This document shows, piece after piece, positions 18,671 to 27,097 of a DNA stretch of 64,000 nt. The stretch comes from Bacillus carboniphilus (GTDB lineage: Bacteria > Bacillota > Bacilli > Bacillales > JC228). A program made the translations under genes and the position numbers. Within the stretch, counting starts at the first letter, position 1, and each line of letters opens with the position of its first letter. Below the pieces are notes generated by a model. The model saw only the letters and a list, made by a program, of their open reading frames with translations. It was not told where the DNA came from and searched no databases. Location: NCBI RefSeq assembly GCF_039522365.1, contig NZ_BAAADJ010000064.1, positions 248,001 to 312,000 of the forward strand, read 5' to 3'.

Positions 18671-19324
18671 GTGTTAACTAAGAAAGATATTCGATTTTGT
18701 TTAGATGAGATGGGAGACATGTTTCCTGATGCTCATTGTGAACTTAATCACCAGAATCCATTTGAATTAGTAATAGCCGTACTATTATCTGCTCAATGTA
18801 CAGATGTCCTTGTTAACAAAGTAACAAGACAATTGTTTCAAAAATATAAAACCCCACAAGACTACTTAGATGTTTCGATTGACGAACTGCAACAAGATAT
18901 TCGATCCATCGGGTTATATAGAAACAAGGCGAAAAATATTCAAAAGTTATGCTCGATTCTTTTGTATGAATATGATGGACAAGTACCACAAGACCGGGAC
19001 GAACTGACAAAGCTTCCAGGAGTAGGAAGAAAGACAGCTAATGTAGTGGTTTCTGTCGCATTTGGGATTCCTGCCATTGCAGTGGATACCCATGTAGAGA
19101 GGGTCTCAAAAAGATTAGGAATATGTAGATGGAAAGATTCTGTTCTTGAAGTGGAGAAAACGTTAATGAGAAAAGTCCCGGAGGAAGAATGGGGAGTTAC
19201 TCATCACCGACTAATCTTTTTTGGTAGATACCACTGTAAAGCACAAAATCCTAACTGTCCAGAGTGTCCGTTATTGTCCGTTTGTAGAGAGGGAAATAAG
19301 AGAATGAAGGTGCGAAAAGACTAA
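18671..19324 (+). CDS. nth: Endonuclease III
   Basis: Nth is a DNA glycosylase/AP lyase for oxidised pyrimidines. The 217-residue protein shows the helix-hairpin-helix LPGVGRKTANVVV with the catalytic lysine, the catalytic aspartate in VDTHVERV, and the four-cysteine iron-sulfur loop C-x6-C-x2-C-x5-C near the C-terminus. The start is GTG 18671 behind GGAAGGAGG. It lies between dnaD and ypoC as in B. subtilis. Confidence 0.96.
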   Translation: MLTKKDIRFCLDEMGDMFPDAHCELNHQNPFELVIAVLLSAQCTDVLVNKVTRQLFQKYKTPQDYLDVSIDELQQDIRSIGLYRNKAKNIQKLCSILLYEYDGQVPQDRDELTKLPGVGRKTANVVVSVAFGIPAIAVDTHVERVSKRLGICRWKDSVLEVEKTLMRKVPEEEWGVTHHRLIFFGRYHCKAQNPNCPECPLLSVCREGNKRMKVRKD

Positions 19325-19326
19325 TC

Positions 19327-19845
19327 ATGACTAGGTTGTATCCAGTTCCAGAGGAAATGAAGCATGACATTCTCATGAAACAATTTGAATGGGAATTTGA
19401 CGACCAAAGGTTAAAAGGAAACAGTGTTATTCCTTCTTTCTTTTATGAATTATCTTATTATAGTGGTCTTATTGGTGTAAGACCTTGGGAGAATCGGGAT
19501 GAGGTAATTCCTCTCATAATAATGGAATGGAACCAGGAAAGAACCAAGTTACACGCCATCTTTAAAGCTAGGCGAAGTAAAGATGCCGAACCTGGAATGT
19601 TAAGAGCCATTGAATTATTTCTAGTCTTGGTATTTTGGGGGAATCATAAGCCAGTACGTTTAGATGGATTGGAAGAGCAACTGATTCAATTACCTGTAAA
19701 ACCTGTAAACATACAGGAACGCCTTTCTTTTGTTATATCTCGACCGAGCTTGTATCCAGCCTTTATCCAGCTCGGGGAATTGTTTCTGGAAGCAGAAAAA
19801 CAAATAATAAAGTCGATGGCACTTGAAAAAGCCAGAAAAAGATAA
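19327..19845 (+). CDS. ypoC: Conserved protein YpoC
   Basis: A 172-residue soluble protein starting 2 bases after nth. Position and size match YpoC, a conserved Bacillus protein of unknown function. It is rich in tryptophan and charged residues, with no signal peptide or membrane segment. Expression is presumably with nth, as no ribosome site of its own stands out. A strong terminator follows. Confidence 0.8.
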   Translation: MTRLYPVPEEMKHDILMKQFEWEFDDQRLKGNSVIPSFFYELSYYSGLIGVRPWENRDEVIPLIIMEWNQERTKLHAIFKARRSKDAEPGMLRAIELFLVLVFWGNHKPVRLDGLEEQLIQLPVKPVNIQERLSFVISRPSLYPAFIQLGELFLEAEKQIIKSMALEKARKR

Positions 19846-19886
19846 GATGCAATCAGAAAAATAGTGATGTTGAATTTGATATCTAT

Positions 19887-19928
19887 GGTGTTTTCTTGAA
19901 GGGAATCTTCAGGAAAACGCCTTTTTTG
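19887..19928 (+). terminator. Terminator after ypoC
   Basis: GGTGTTTTCTTGAAG (19887-19901) pairs with CTTCAGGAAAACGCC (19907-19921) with a few wobbles, followed by seven T. Confidence 0.88.
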
Positions 19929-20021
19929 TTGAGAGCATGCTATTTTGGGGCCTTTCCTTGCAAATTAGGAAATAGGAAAGATAAGCTTAAGAGAAACGAT
20001 ACCTGAGGGTGGGGAGAATGT

Positions 20022-20109
20022 TAATAGAGGGAACGCAAAGGACAGAAACGAGCCATGACTCGCGAAAGAGAGCTAATAAAGGGAATGCAAACACCGAAAA
20101 CTTGCTCTA
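20022..20109. repeat. Degenerate two-unit tandem repeat, period 52
   Basis: The 408-base gap between ypoC and ponA holds two related units about 52 bases apart, TAATAGAGGGAACGCAAAGG (from 20022) and TAATAAAGGGAATGCAAACA (from 20074). Each is followed by GAAA[AC] and a GC-containing box. A 30-codon frame runs through it but follows the repeat, not a protein. Apart from this and the two terminators I see nothing in the gap. Confidence 0.5.
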
Positions 20110-20180
20110 ATCTACTTAGTAGTGCTTAAGCTATAAAAAAACAACCCAAATGCATACAAATACAACCCATTTAAACAAAA

Positions 20181-20216
20181 AAGAAGTGGAGTAAACGATT
20201 CGTTTCACCACTTCTT
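20181..20216 (-). terminator. Terminator of recU-ponA
   Basis: AAGAAGTGG (20181-20189) pairs with CCACTTCTT (20208-20216), with an inner AAACG/CGTTT stem. Read on the minus strand it ends in a T run, directly after ponA. Confidence 0.85.
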
Positions 20217-20253
20217 TTTATTTGAAATTTTTACAGTCTGATTCTATTCCTCT

Positions 20254-22851
20254 TTACTGACCATCTTCTGGTGGTGGTGGGTTTGTTTCCCCACCGTCAT
20301 CATCATCTGTCGGTGGTGGGGCTTCTCCTTCTCCTTCACCGTCACCTTCTCCACCATTACCTCTGCCATTTCCTCTTCCACGATCTTGGTCACCATCGTC
20401 ATCTCCATCACCGAAGAAGTCATCCCATGGGTTTCCTGACTCCATTTCAGGTATTTCGACTGTGACCTCTACTGGTTCACTTCGAAGTTCTCCGGATATG
20501 GCAGTTACTCTAAATCGATAGAAGGCACCAGGTAAAGCATCCCTTAAACGTAGCCCTAAATCTGGAGTGGTGGTTACCAGCTGCATTGGACCATCATCTA
20601 ATGAAATTTCAACGTCAAATGTTGTGGCATTTTCAGCTTCATCCTCTTTACCTTTTCCATATTCCCAAGTGAGTACGATTTCTCCAGATTCTTCATCAAA
20701 CACAGCTTCTAGTTTTTCAACCGGATCCGGAAGGTCAAATTGTTCAGATACTTCCGTAGGTTGAGTTCCCTTCACAAACCATTCATATACAATTTGATCC
20801 TCAGGTGTATACTCACTAGGAAGCTTAGGAGGATTCGAACCTTTTTCTACAGGTGATTTTACCACACTGCCCGGTACTTTAAAGTCAGGTGTATCAATAT
20901 TTGCATGAACATTTTCCATGATGGCTTTATACAAGTGACGAGCGATTTTCTGGTCATATCCTGCTTTTACTGGTTGGAAGTAGTTGCTATATCCCGTCCA
21001 AATCGCAGTTGTATACTGTGTTGTGTAACCCACCATCCAGGAATCTGGAACATCGCCGTTTCCAATACCATGTTTTTCTCTGTCCTCTTTCGTATAGTTT
21101 GTTGTACCTGTCTTACCAGCTTGAGGAAGACCAGGGATATGAGCCATAGTGGCAGTCCCGTTATAAGAGGACTGGAACACACTCTTTAATGCATCCGAAA
21201 TCATAAATGCTGTATAGTCTTGCATAACGAGTTTTGATTTTGGTTTTGTTTCAATGACAGAGCCATCTCTTAATTCAATCTTTGTTATTGCAAAAGGCTC
21301 TGTATAAATCCCTTCGTTACCAAATGCAGCATATGCACCAGCCATCTGAAGAGGGGATACTCCTTTTCTTAATCCACCAATTGCATAAGATTCATAAATT
21401 TCATCTTGAAGAGGGAGTCCCAATGAAACTGCAAAGTCTTGGGCATTCTCTAATCCAACTTCTTGAAGTGCTTTAACAGCTGGGATGTTTCTAGACATTG
21501 CTAATGCTTTACGAATGGACATTTGGCCATAGTAATCTTCGTCCCAGTTATTAACGGGTTGCCCTTTTGAATAGGTGTATGGCTCATCAACAATTTGATG
21601 GTAAGTAGACCATTTTAAATATTCAATTGCCGGTGCATAATCGAGAATTGGTTTAATAGTGGAACCAGGTTGTCTCTCGGTGTCTGTAGCAAAGTTATAT
21701 CCTCTTTGAACATCCTGATTTCTTCCACCGCCAATAGCTCGGATTGCACCTGTTTTCGTTTCAAGTAGGGTAACACCAGCTTGAAATTCATCATCTGGAA
21801 ATTCTACCACTTGGTTGGTTTCTAATGTGTTATACACCACTTCTTGAGCGTTTGGATCTAAAGTCGTATAGATTTTTAGTCCATCTGTAAAAATATTATA
21901 GTCAGGGTATTTCTTTTGTACTTCGTCAATGACATAATCCACGAAGTCTTCGTAAGGATCTTTCTCTTCCGCAAGCTTAGGATTTGTTTCGCTAACCATG
22001 CTAGCCATTTCTACAGCCTGTGCTTTTTCCATATCCTCTGTGGATATATATCCATGCTTATTCATTAAATACAATACGGTGTCTCTTCTATTTTTTGCTC
22101 TTTCTGGATTATCAAATGGGTCATATCCATTCGGACTTTGAGGTAATCCAGCCAACATAGCAGCTTGTGCTAATGCTACTTCTTTAGGCGTACCTTCTGA
22201 AGCTAAATCTTTTAACGGTTTACCGAAGTAATATTGAGATGCTGTTGCAACTCCATGTATATCTTCACCCATAAAGATTTTATTAAGGTACATTTCAAAA
22301 ATCTCGTCTTTTTCGTATTCCTGCTCTAACTGGAATGCTAACCACATTTCTTGAACTTTTCTTTCAACTGTTTTCTTAGGTGAAAGAAAAGAGTTCTTTA
22401 TTACCTGTTGTGTGATGGTACTTCCACCTTCTGCACCGAAGCCGTCTGTAATATTAGCGACAACTGCTCCACCAATACGAATAACATCGATACCACTATG
22501 CTTATAAAATCTGGCATCTTCAGTGGCTAGAAAAGCTTCCTTTACTATATCGGGAATATCTTTAAAGGGGATATAATCCCTTTTTTCAGTACCTAATTCT
22601 TTTACTAAATTTCCATTCATATCATAAATTTTTGAAGACACCGGGTCTTTTAGAAGTGCCGGATCTAAGTCTGGAGCTTGACTTGCCCAGTAGGCAAATA
22701 CTGATCCACCTAAAATCATCCCTATAATCCCTAAGGCGATTACCCAAAGGGAGATCTTTTTAGCTAAGCCTTTTTTGCTTTCTTTTGATTTGTTTTTCTT
22801 CGTGGCAAGCTGTTTTCTTCGTTGTTCTCGACTTTTATATTGTTCACTCAT
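20254..22851 (-). CDS. ponA: Class A penicillin-binding protein 1
   Basis: A bifunctional peptidoglycan glycosyltransferase/transpeptidase of 865 residues. After a basic cytoplasmic start comes one transmembrane helix (about residues 31-53), the GT51 domain with catalytic glutamate in LATEDARFYKH and the STITQQ motif, and the transpeptidase domain with SxxK in QPGSTIKP, SRN and KTGTT. A fibronectin-III-like module follows (about 705-800). The last 55 residues are an unusual tail of Gly, Asp, Glu, Arg and Pro. It is downstream of recU as in B. subtilis, where the pair is co-transcribed. Confidence 0.95.
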   Translation of the reverse strand: MSEQYKSREQRRKQLATKKNKSKESKKGLAKKISLWVIALGIIGMILGGSVFAYWASQAPDLDPALLKDPVSSKIYDMNGNLVKELGTEKRDYIPFKDIPDIVKEAFLATEDARFYKHSGIDVIRIGGAVVANITDGFGAEGGSTITQQVIKNSFLSPKKTVERKVQEMWLAFQLEQEYEKDEIFEMYLNKIFMGEDIHGVATASQYYFGKPLKDLASEGTPKEVALAQAAMLAGLPQSPNGYDPFDNPERAKNRRDTVLYLMNKHGYISTEDMEKAQAVEMASMVSETNPKLAEEKDPYEDFVDYVIDEVQKKYPDYNIFTDGLKIYTTLDPNAQEVVYNTLETNQVVEFPDDEFQAGVTLLETKTGAIRAIGGGRNQDVQRGYNFATDTERQPGSTIKPILDYAPAIEYLKWSTYHQIVDEPYTYSKGQPVNNWDEDYYGQMSIRKALAMSRNIPAVKALQEVGLENAQDFAVSLGLPLQDEIYESYAIGGLRKGVSPLQMAGAYAAFGNEGIYTEPFAITKIELRDGSVIETKPKSKLVMQDYTAFMISDALKSVFQSSYNGTATMAHIPGLPQAGKTGTTNYTKEDREKHGIGNGDVPDSWMVGYTTQYTTAIWTGYSNYFQPVKAGYDQKIARHLYKAIMENVHANIDTPDFKVPGSVVKSPVEKGSNPPKLPSEYTPEDQIVYEWFVKGTQPTEVSEQFDLPDPVEKLEAVFDEESGEIVLTWEYGKGKEDEAENATTFDVEISLDDGPMQLVTTTPDLGLRLRDALPGAFYRFRVTAISGELRSEPVEVTVEIPEMESGNPWDDFFGDGDDDGDQDRGRGNGRGNGGEGDGEGEGEAPPPTDDDDGGETNPPPPEDGQ

Positions 22852-22891
22852 TGTGCTTACCTACCTTTCTCTGTAAACCTAGAACAGTTTA

Positions 22892-23491
22892 TCAGGACTG
22901 TAGAATCCTGTCTATTATTTTTAAATAATCAATTCTAGGTTGATAACCGATGGGAAGACAATAACCTACCTTTTCAATTTCTTCCTTTGAGATAGATTTT
23001 CTCCCGCCATCTAACATACGATTCCAAAATTCGAGTAGAAAACGTCCTTCTAATAAAAATATTTCATCTGTATGAGAAAATCGAATAATAATAAAGGCTA
23101 AACCTGCTTGAGCTAGCACACCTCTTATATGGTTAATTTGATGTTCATGAAAATTCCCTAGAGGGAAAGAGGTTTTATTTTTGGTTTCTTTCGCTTCGAA
23201 ATCAATATAGTACCCCTTATAAACACCATTATAGTCAGTTGTGGAAGGCTGTCTAAAATAAGCTTCTTTTATAACTGCTGAACTTCTTTTTGGATAATCA
23301 ACTTGAACAATTTGCACTGGGGTTGGTTTTTTATGAATAACAGCTATCCCTTGTCGCAAATAATAGTCATTAGTGGAATTTAAATCCTCCTCAAGTGTCA
23401 TACCCCTTTTACCGTATTCTATCCCTTTTTTGGCAGTGGTTTCTTTTTGGGGTTTAGAATACTTCCTACCATTTGGATATCGAATGTTCAT
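22892..23491 (-). CDS. recU: Holliday junction resolvase RecU
   Basis: RecU cleaves Holliday junctions and modulates RecA in Gram-positive bacteria. The 199-residue protein has a basic N-terminal tail with IRYPNGRKY, and the nuclease metal site as an aspartate plus DFEAKET (Asp, Glu-x-Lys pattern), followed by NFHEHQINH. Length is normal. Forty bases separate it from ponA, so they form one transcript. yppC is divergent. Confidence 0.95.
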   Translation of the reverse strand: MNIRYPNGRKYSKPQKETTAKKGIEYGKRGMTLEEDLNSTNDYYLRQGIAVIHKKPTPVQIVQVDYPKRSSAVIKEAYFRQPSTTDYNGVYKGYYIDFEAKETKNKTSFPLGNFHEHQINHIRGVLAQAGLAFIIIRFSHTDEIFLLEGRFLLEFWNRMLDGGRKSISKEEIEKVGYCLPIGYQPRIDYLKIIDRILQS

Positions 23492-23637
23492 AAAAAAGTC
23501 ACCTCTTCATCACATTCCATCATATCAGAGATTGGTAGAAAAGACTCTTTAAATTACTGTGTATAAGAATTCATCAGTTTGACAATTATAATTTTCCTAT
23601 TACCCAAGTATTATTACGAGAATGGAGAATATAGTTC

Positions 23638-24657
23638 ATGAATATTTACCCAATCCTTCAGAAACTAAACAACCAGTTCAATAGACTAACTGATGGGGAA
23701 GTGTTTGAGCTTATTCAACACCAGGTACGAACGGCCAATCAAGATAATATTTCTCGAACAAAAGCATATAGGTCATTTTTTCAAGAATATCCTGAAATCA
23801 AATGGGCATTCTTAGCAAGTATGGTTTCAAGAAATGCAGGATGGAATATGTGTGACCTAGAAGGGGAGTGGTATCCCAAAATATTATCTCCTTCATTTAG
23901 ATATCAACTTTTTTTAACTTATGAAAGAGCGAATTGGCTCATTTTTCAGGATGCCTATCCACAGCTTTTGACTTACCACTATATGACGTTATTAAATCGC
24001 GATTTGTTTCACCTTTTACCGAAATTCCATGTCTCCCAATTTATGGGACGTGAATGGGAGCATTTCAAAGTATATAAAGACCAAAATCGATTATTGTATG
24101 CACTTATAGTGAATGAACAACACCTGATTCAAAAGCCTGTCATTGAAGACCCTATTTTAAAACATCGTGTCTTTAAGACAAAAATGTTTTCTTTACAAGA
24201 TTTCTTTCACTATAGTTGTGTTTTATTTCCTACATTAACAGGAGAACTATATGGGGCGAGTGTTACCCGATTCCGTGATCATAGAGAAAGAATTAAACTT
24301 GGTAAAAAATTGGCTTTTATATTGTTTAAGCCAGGATTGTTTCCTTATTTTATTGCATTTTCTAATGAAGTTGAGCCAACAGGTTCTAGGTGGGAGTATG
24401 AACAATTCCAAGCCAATAAAAGATTTAATCATACACCAATCTTACGTACTACATACCCGATAATTCCTCACCATGTTCATCAAAAGTCAATCGTATACTG
24501 GGAAAAGTATTACAAAGTTAAAAAAGGTTGGAGAGATGTAGAAAAGCCCAGTAATGATATCCGATTAACAGATTGGTACGAATCGAAGCGACATGAAGTA
24601 ACAGCTGCCATTTCTATTGAGCAGGTATATCATTATAGAAAAAGGCAGAAAAAATAA
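23638..24657 (+). CDS. yppC: DUF2515 protein YppC
   Basis: A 339-residue soluble protein, Trp- and Tyr-rich, matching YppC of Bacillus (DUF2515) in size and position next to recU. The function is unknown. The ATG at 23638 follows GGAGAA at 23625-23630. A hairpin terminator shared with the convergent sspM follows 3 bases after the stop. Confidence 0.82.
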   Translation: MNIYPILQKLNNQFNRLTDGEVFELIQHQVRTANQDNISRTKAYRSFFQEYPEIKWAFLASMVSRNAGWNMCDLEGEWYPKILSPSFRYQLFLTYERANWLIFQDAYPQLLTYHYMTLLNRDLFHLLPKFHVSQFMGREWEHFKVYKDQNRLLYALIVNEQHLIQKPVIEDPILKHRVFKTKMFSLQDFFHYSCVLFPTLTGELYGASVTRFRDHRERIKLGKKLAFILFKPGLFPYFIAFSNEVEPTGSRWEYEQFQANKRFNHTPILRTTYPIIPHHVHQKSIVYWEKYYKVKKGWRDVEKPSNDIRLTDWYESKRHEVTAAISIEQVYHYRKRQKK

Positions 24658-24660
24658 AAA

Positions 24661-24702
24661 GCCGTCCACTCCACAAATAATTAGGATGGAGGACGGCATT
24701 TT
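24661..24702. terminator. Bidirectional terminator between yppC and sspM
   Basis: GCCGTCC (24661-24667) pairs with GGACGGC (24691-24697), extended by TCCA/TGGA (24670-24673 / 24687-24690) after a 2-base bulge. A and T runs lie on both sides. Confidence 0.8.
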
Positions 24703-24707
24703 CATCC

Positions 24708-24821
24708 TTAAGTAGAAGGACGATCTGGACCATTTAATTTAGGGTTTCCAGTTGGCGTTGCTTTGCGAGCTTTATTTTCTTTCTTTTTCATCTTTTGCTG
24801 AATACTATCATTTTTTCCCAT
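24708..24821 (-). CDS. sspM: Small acid-soluble spore protein M
   Basis: A 37-residue, very basic protein ending in GPDRPST; B. subtilis SspM ends in GPNRPST and has the same Lys-rich body, and lies in the same yppC-yppE region. Minor SASPs are made in the forespore. The ATG at 24821 has GGAGG 7 bases upstream. A candidate SigG promoter reads GCATG (24869-24873, complement) with an imperfect -10 at 24844-24850. The open frame extends further upstream but that part lacks similarity. Confidence 0.85.
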   Translation of the reverse strand: MGKNDSIQQKMKKKENKARKATPTGNPKLNGPDRPST

Positions 24822-24843
24822 ACAAGCACCTCCTACCTGAAAA

Positions 24844-24873
24844 TAGTGTTTGTCGAATTGGTGGATTTCATGC
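24844..24873 (-). promoter_or_regulatory. Candidate SigG promoter of sspM
   Basis: On the minus strand GCATG matches the SigG -35 GMATR exactly. After 18 bases comes AACACTA, which matches CATNMTA at four of its six fixed positions. It lies just before the sspM ribosome site. Suggestive only. Confidence 0.35.
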
Positions 24874-25011
24874 TTTAAAGAAGTGGAATAGGTGTCGAAA
24901 GTAATGTCAAATAAACACTTTCTTTGCTGGTTTTCTTCTAGTTTTGTCAAGGGTGCAGGATTTAATTATTAAGGAAAGAATATAGTGGCAAAGGAAAAGG
25001 AGGAAGGGAAT

Positions 25012-25272
25012 ATGAGAACCATTTCTTCAGAGGAAATTCTAAATCAATTGGGTGATATTGAAAGAGAGCTAGAAAAGTTAGAGGAGATATTTGCTGTATC
25101 GTTTGAGGAAAGAGAAAAGGAATTTATACAAGAGACAAATCAAAGGCTCCATCATATTGATCTTGAGATAAATCGAATCAATCATAGGTATATTGAAATG
25201 GAACGGAACAATAGTCGGAAAAGCAAGAGTACACGCAGGAAACTGGAATTAGATCCGCAATTTCAAGTATAA
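25012..25272 (+). CDS. Small coiled-coil protein, possibly YppD
   Basis: An 86-residue, highly charged protein that looks almost entirely helical: repeated leucine/isoleucine spacing in ILNQLGDIERELEKLEEIF suggests a coiled coil. It sits where B. subtilis has yppD, and size is similar, but I cannot confirm homology. The ATG at 25012 follows GGAGG at 24999-25003. A terminator follows. Confidence 0.65.
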   Translation: MRTISSEEILNQLGDIERELEKLEEIFAVSFEEREKEFIQETNQRLHHIDLEINRINHRYIEMERNNSRKSKSTRRKLELDPQFQV

Positions 25273-25295
25273 TAAAAGCTGAAGAAGAGAGGATG

Positions 25296-25324
25296 AGCAG
25301 GAGATTGTATCTCACTGCTTTTTT
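25296..25324 (+). terminator. Terminator upstream of yppE
   Basis: AGCAGGAGAT (25296-25305) pairs with ATCTC-A-CTGCT (25309-25319) with one bulge, followed by six T. Confidence 0.8.
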
Positions 25325-25369
25325 CTACTGTCTAGGAGAATACTTTTTACATAGAGAAGGGTTGATACA

Positions 25370-25738
25370 GTGGAACAAAAACTTTTGAAGTTAACCGATG
25401 AATTAATACAAAATACTGAAACAATTAAAGCGACATTTGCAGAAGTTAAACAAGCTAATGAAAAAAGAGATTTCTATAAAGAAGTTAAACCATTTGCTGA
25501 CCAAGTAAAGATACTACTGGATGAATGGGAACCGTTAGCTATCAAATGGCTAAAAGAACATTCTGTAAAGAACGTACACCCACAACAAATAGCACATACA
25601 ACAGAAAATCTGGACATGATTTCCATTCAATGTTTTTTTCCAGAGACAAGTTTGAAGCGGTTTCGCCATTACGCTGAATCAGTGGAATATGTATTAAAAA
25701 GCTTACAAAAAGCCATTAAGGACTTAAACGAGTCATAG
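25370..25738 (+). CDS. yppE: DUF1798 protein YppE
   Basis: A 122-residue, all-helical-looking protein of the DUF1798 family, as YppE in B. subtilis (about 123 residues). It has no membrane segment. The start is GTG 25370 with AGAAGGG upstream. Function unknown; it lies among other small genes between recU and mrfA. Confidence 0.82.
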   Translation: MEQKLLKLTDELIQNTETIKATFAEVKQANEKRDFYKEVKPFADQVKILLDEWEPLAIKWLKEHSVKNVHPQQIAHTTENLDMISIQCFFPETSLKRFRHYAESVEYVLKSLQKAIKDLNES

Positions 25739-25823
25739 ACCTTGTCAAATATCATTTCATTCACCTCCACTCCTGCCTATACATATAGTATGTATACCGG
25801 TAAGTATAAGAGGAGGAAATAAA

Positions 25824-26378
25824 ATGAGAGGTCGATTTGGAATGCAACGAAATGTAATGTCGCCTTATCCAACGATGTCAAGCGTTAATGGATATTCAGC
25901 TCAAATGTTCCCGCAATCCGTCTATCATCCAAATCATGTGCCACAATTACATTCATATATGCACCCTAGTCAGCCACTACACGCTACTGGATTACCTTAT
26001 CAACCGCAAATGCACCCTCAATCATATGGACAGCAACCTAATGCATACAATGATGCGTATGCTCCTTATGCAAATACGTCACTGAAACAGCCATTATCTC
26101 CATCACATTTGTTGCAAAATCCATTACAACAGGCTCAACAATCAAGTCCAAATCCGTATCATAATCAATCTAATATGATGCAGCAATATGTTAACCCTTA
26201 TCCGAAACATGCAATGTTTCAGAAACAAAAGCCTGCAGGCTCCATATTAAACTCATTCAAAGGGCAGGATGGCTCCATAGATATAAATAAAATGATGAAT
26301 ACAGCTGGGCAGATGATGAATGCAGTCAATCAAGTTTCATCAATGGTAAAGGGACTAGGGTCTATGTTTAAGGTGTAA
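25824..26378 (+). CDS. yppG: YppG-like protein, probable spore coat component
   Basis: A 184-residue protein of low complexity, dominated by Pro, Gln, Met, His, Tyr, Asn and Ser up to about residue 135, then a conserved C-terminal end GSILNSFKGQDGSIDINKMM and a hydrophobic glycine/methionine stretch. This is the YppG pattern. The composition is like that of spore coat proteins; the coat role is an inference. An AGGAGG site lies 6 bases before the ATG. Confidence 0.8.
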   Translation: MRGRFGMQRNVMSPYPTMSSVNGYSAQMFPQSVYHPNHVPQLHSYMHPSQPLHATGLPYQPQMHPQSYGQQPNAYNDAYAPYANTSLKQPLSPSHLLQNPLQQAQQSSPNPYHNQSNMMQQYVNPYPKHAMFQKQKPAGSILNSFKGQDGSIDINKMMNTAGQMMNAVNQVSSMVKGLGSMFKV

Positions 26379-26393
26379 GAATGTAATAACAAA

Positions 26394-26433
26394 AAAGGTC
26401 AACCCACTTGGCATAGCGGGTTGACCTTTTCGT
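26394..26433. terminator. Terminator between yppG and the hsp20 gene
   Basis: AAAAGGTCAACCC (26394-26406) pairs perfectly with GGGTTGACCTTTT (26419-26431). It can serve both convergent genes. Confidence 0.88.
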
Positions 26434-26481
26434 TTTTAATCATAAGAAAGTCTTCTAAAGGGTAAGTATACTTACATAATC

Positions 26482-26955
26482 CTAATGATCTTCAATTCTT
26501 AGTCTTTTCCCCTTTTGAGCAGGTACAGAAATGGTTAGTAGACCATCTTGGTATTTTGCTTTGACCCTCTTTTCATCAATCATATGTGGTAAAGCAACGG
26601 TTCGACTTGTTTTTTGCATGGAAGTTCTCTTTCGAAGTATATGTTGGTTTGTATTTTCCTCCGTTACAATCTCAGCATTATTGACACTGATAGTCAAATA
26701 ACGGTCATACATATCTATGTGTATTTGTTCCTTCTTAACTCCAGGGAGTTCGGCAGTTATAATATGTTCTTCATCCGTCTCTTCTACGTGTACTGGAAAA
26801 CTTGATAACGAAAAAGGTCCAGGAGCTTTGAAGAATTCATCAATACTTTGTAAGAACCCTTTAACAGGTCGATGCTGAAAGAAATCATTCATTGTATTCA
26901 TAACCTCTTGAAACGGATCCTTCTTATTTTTGTCATTAGAATACTTGGATGCCAC
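26482..26955 (-). CDS. Small heat shock protein, Hsp20 family
   Basis: A 157-residue alpha-crystallin-type chaperone. The crystallin domain is in the second half: AELPGVKKEQIHIDMYDRYLTISV, then ALPHMIDEKRVKAKYQDGLLTISVP and the C-terminal RLRI, the I-x-I-like anchor. Such proteins hold unfolding proteins; related Bacillus members include spore and stress proteins. The start is GTG 26955 with GGAG 8 bases upstream. No heat-shock operator was noticed. It is divergent from mrfA. Confidence 0.88.
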   Translation of the reverse strand: MASKYSNDKNKKDPFQEVMNTMNDFFQHRPVKGFLQSIDEFFKAPGPFSLSSFPVHVEETDEEHIITAELPGVKKEQIHIDMYDRYLTISVNNAEIVTEENTNQHILRKRTSMQKTSRTVALPHMIDEKRVKAKYQDGLLTISVPAQKGKRLRIEDH

Positions 26956-27097
26956 CTGAATTCTCCTTTCTAGCGATTTTTACATTTTTGGTTCATTATA
27001 TGTAGCTAATACTTGTTTTGGTTCAACGGAATTACGAAGTATGTCTATTAAACCGAACGTATTTTCGCTATAATAGAGCTAAGAGGAGTGAACGAAT

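Noticed and set aside
20271-20465. 64-codon His-rich plus-strand frame
   Set aside because: It is the complement of the low-complexity PonA tail.
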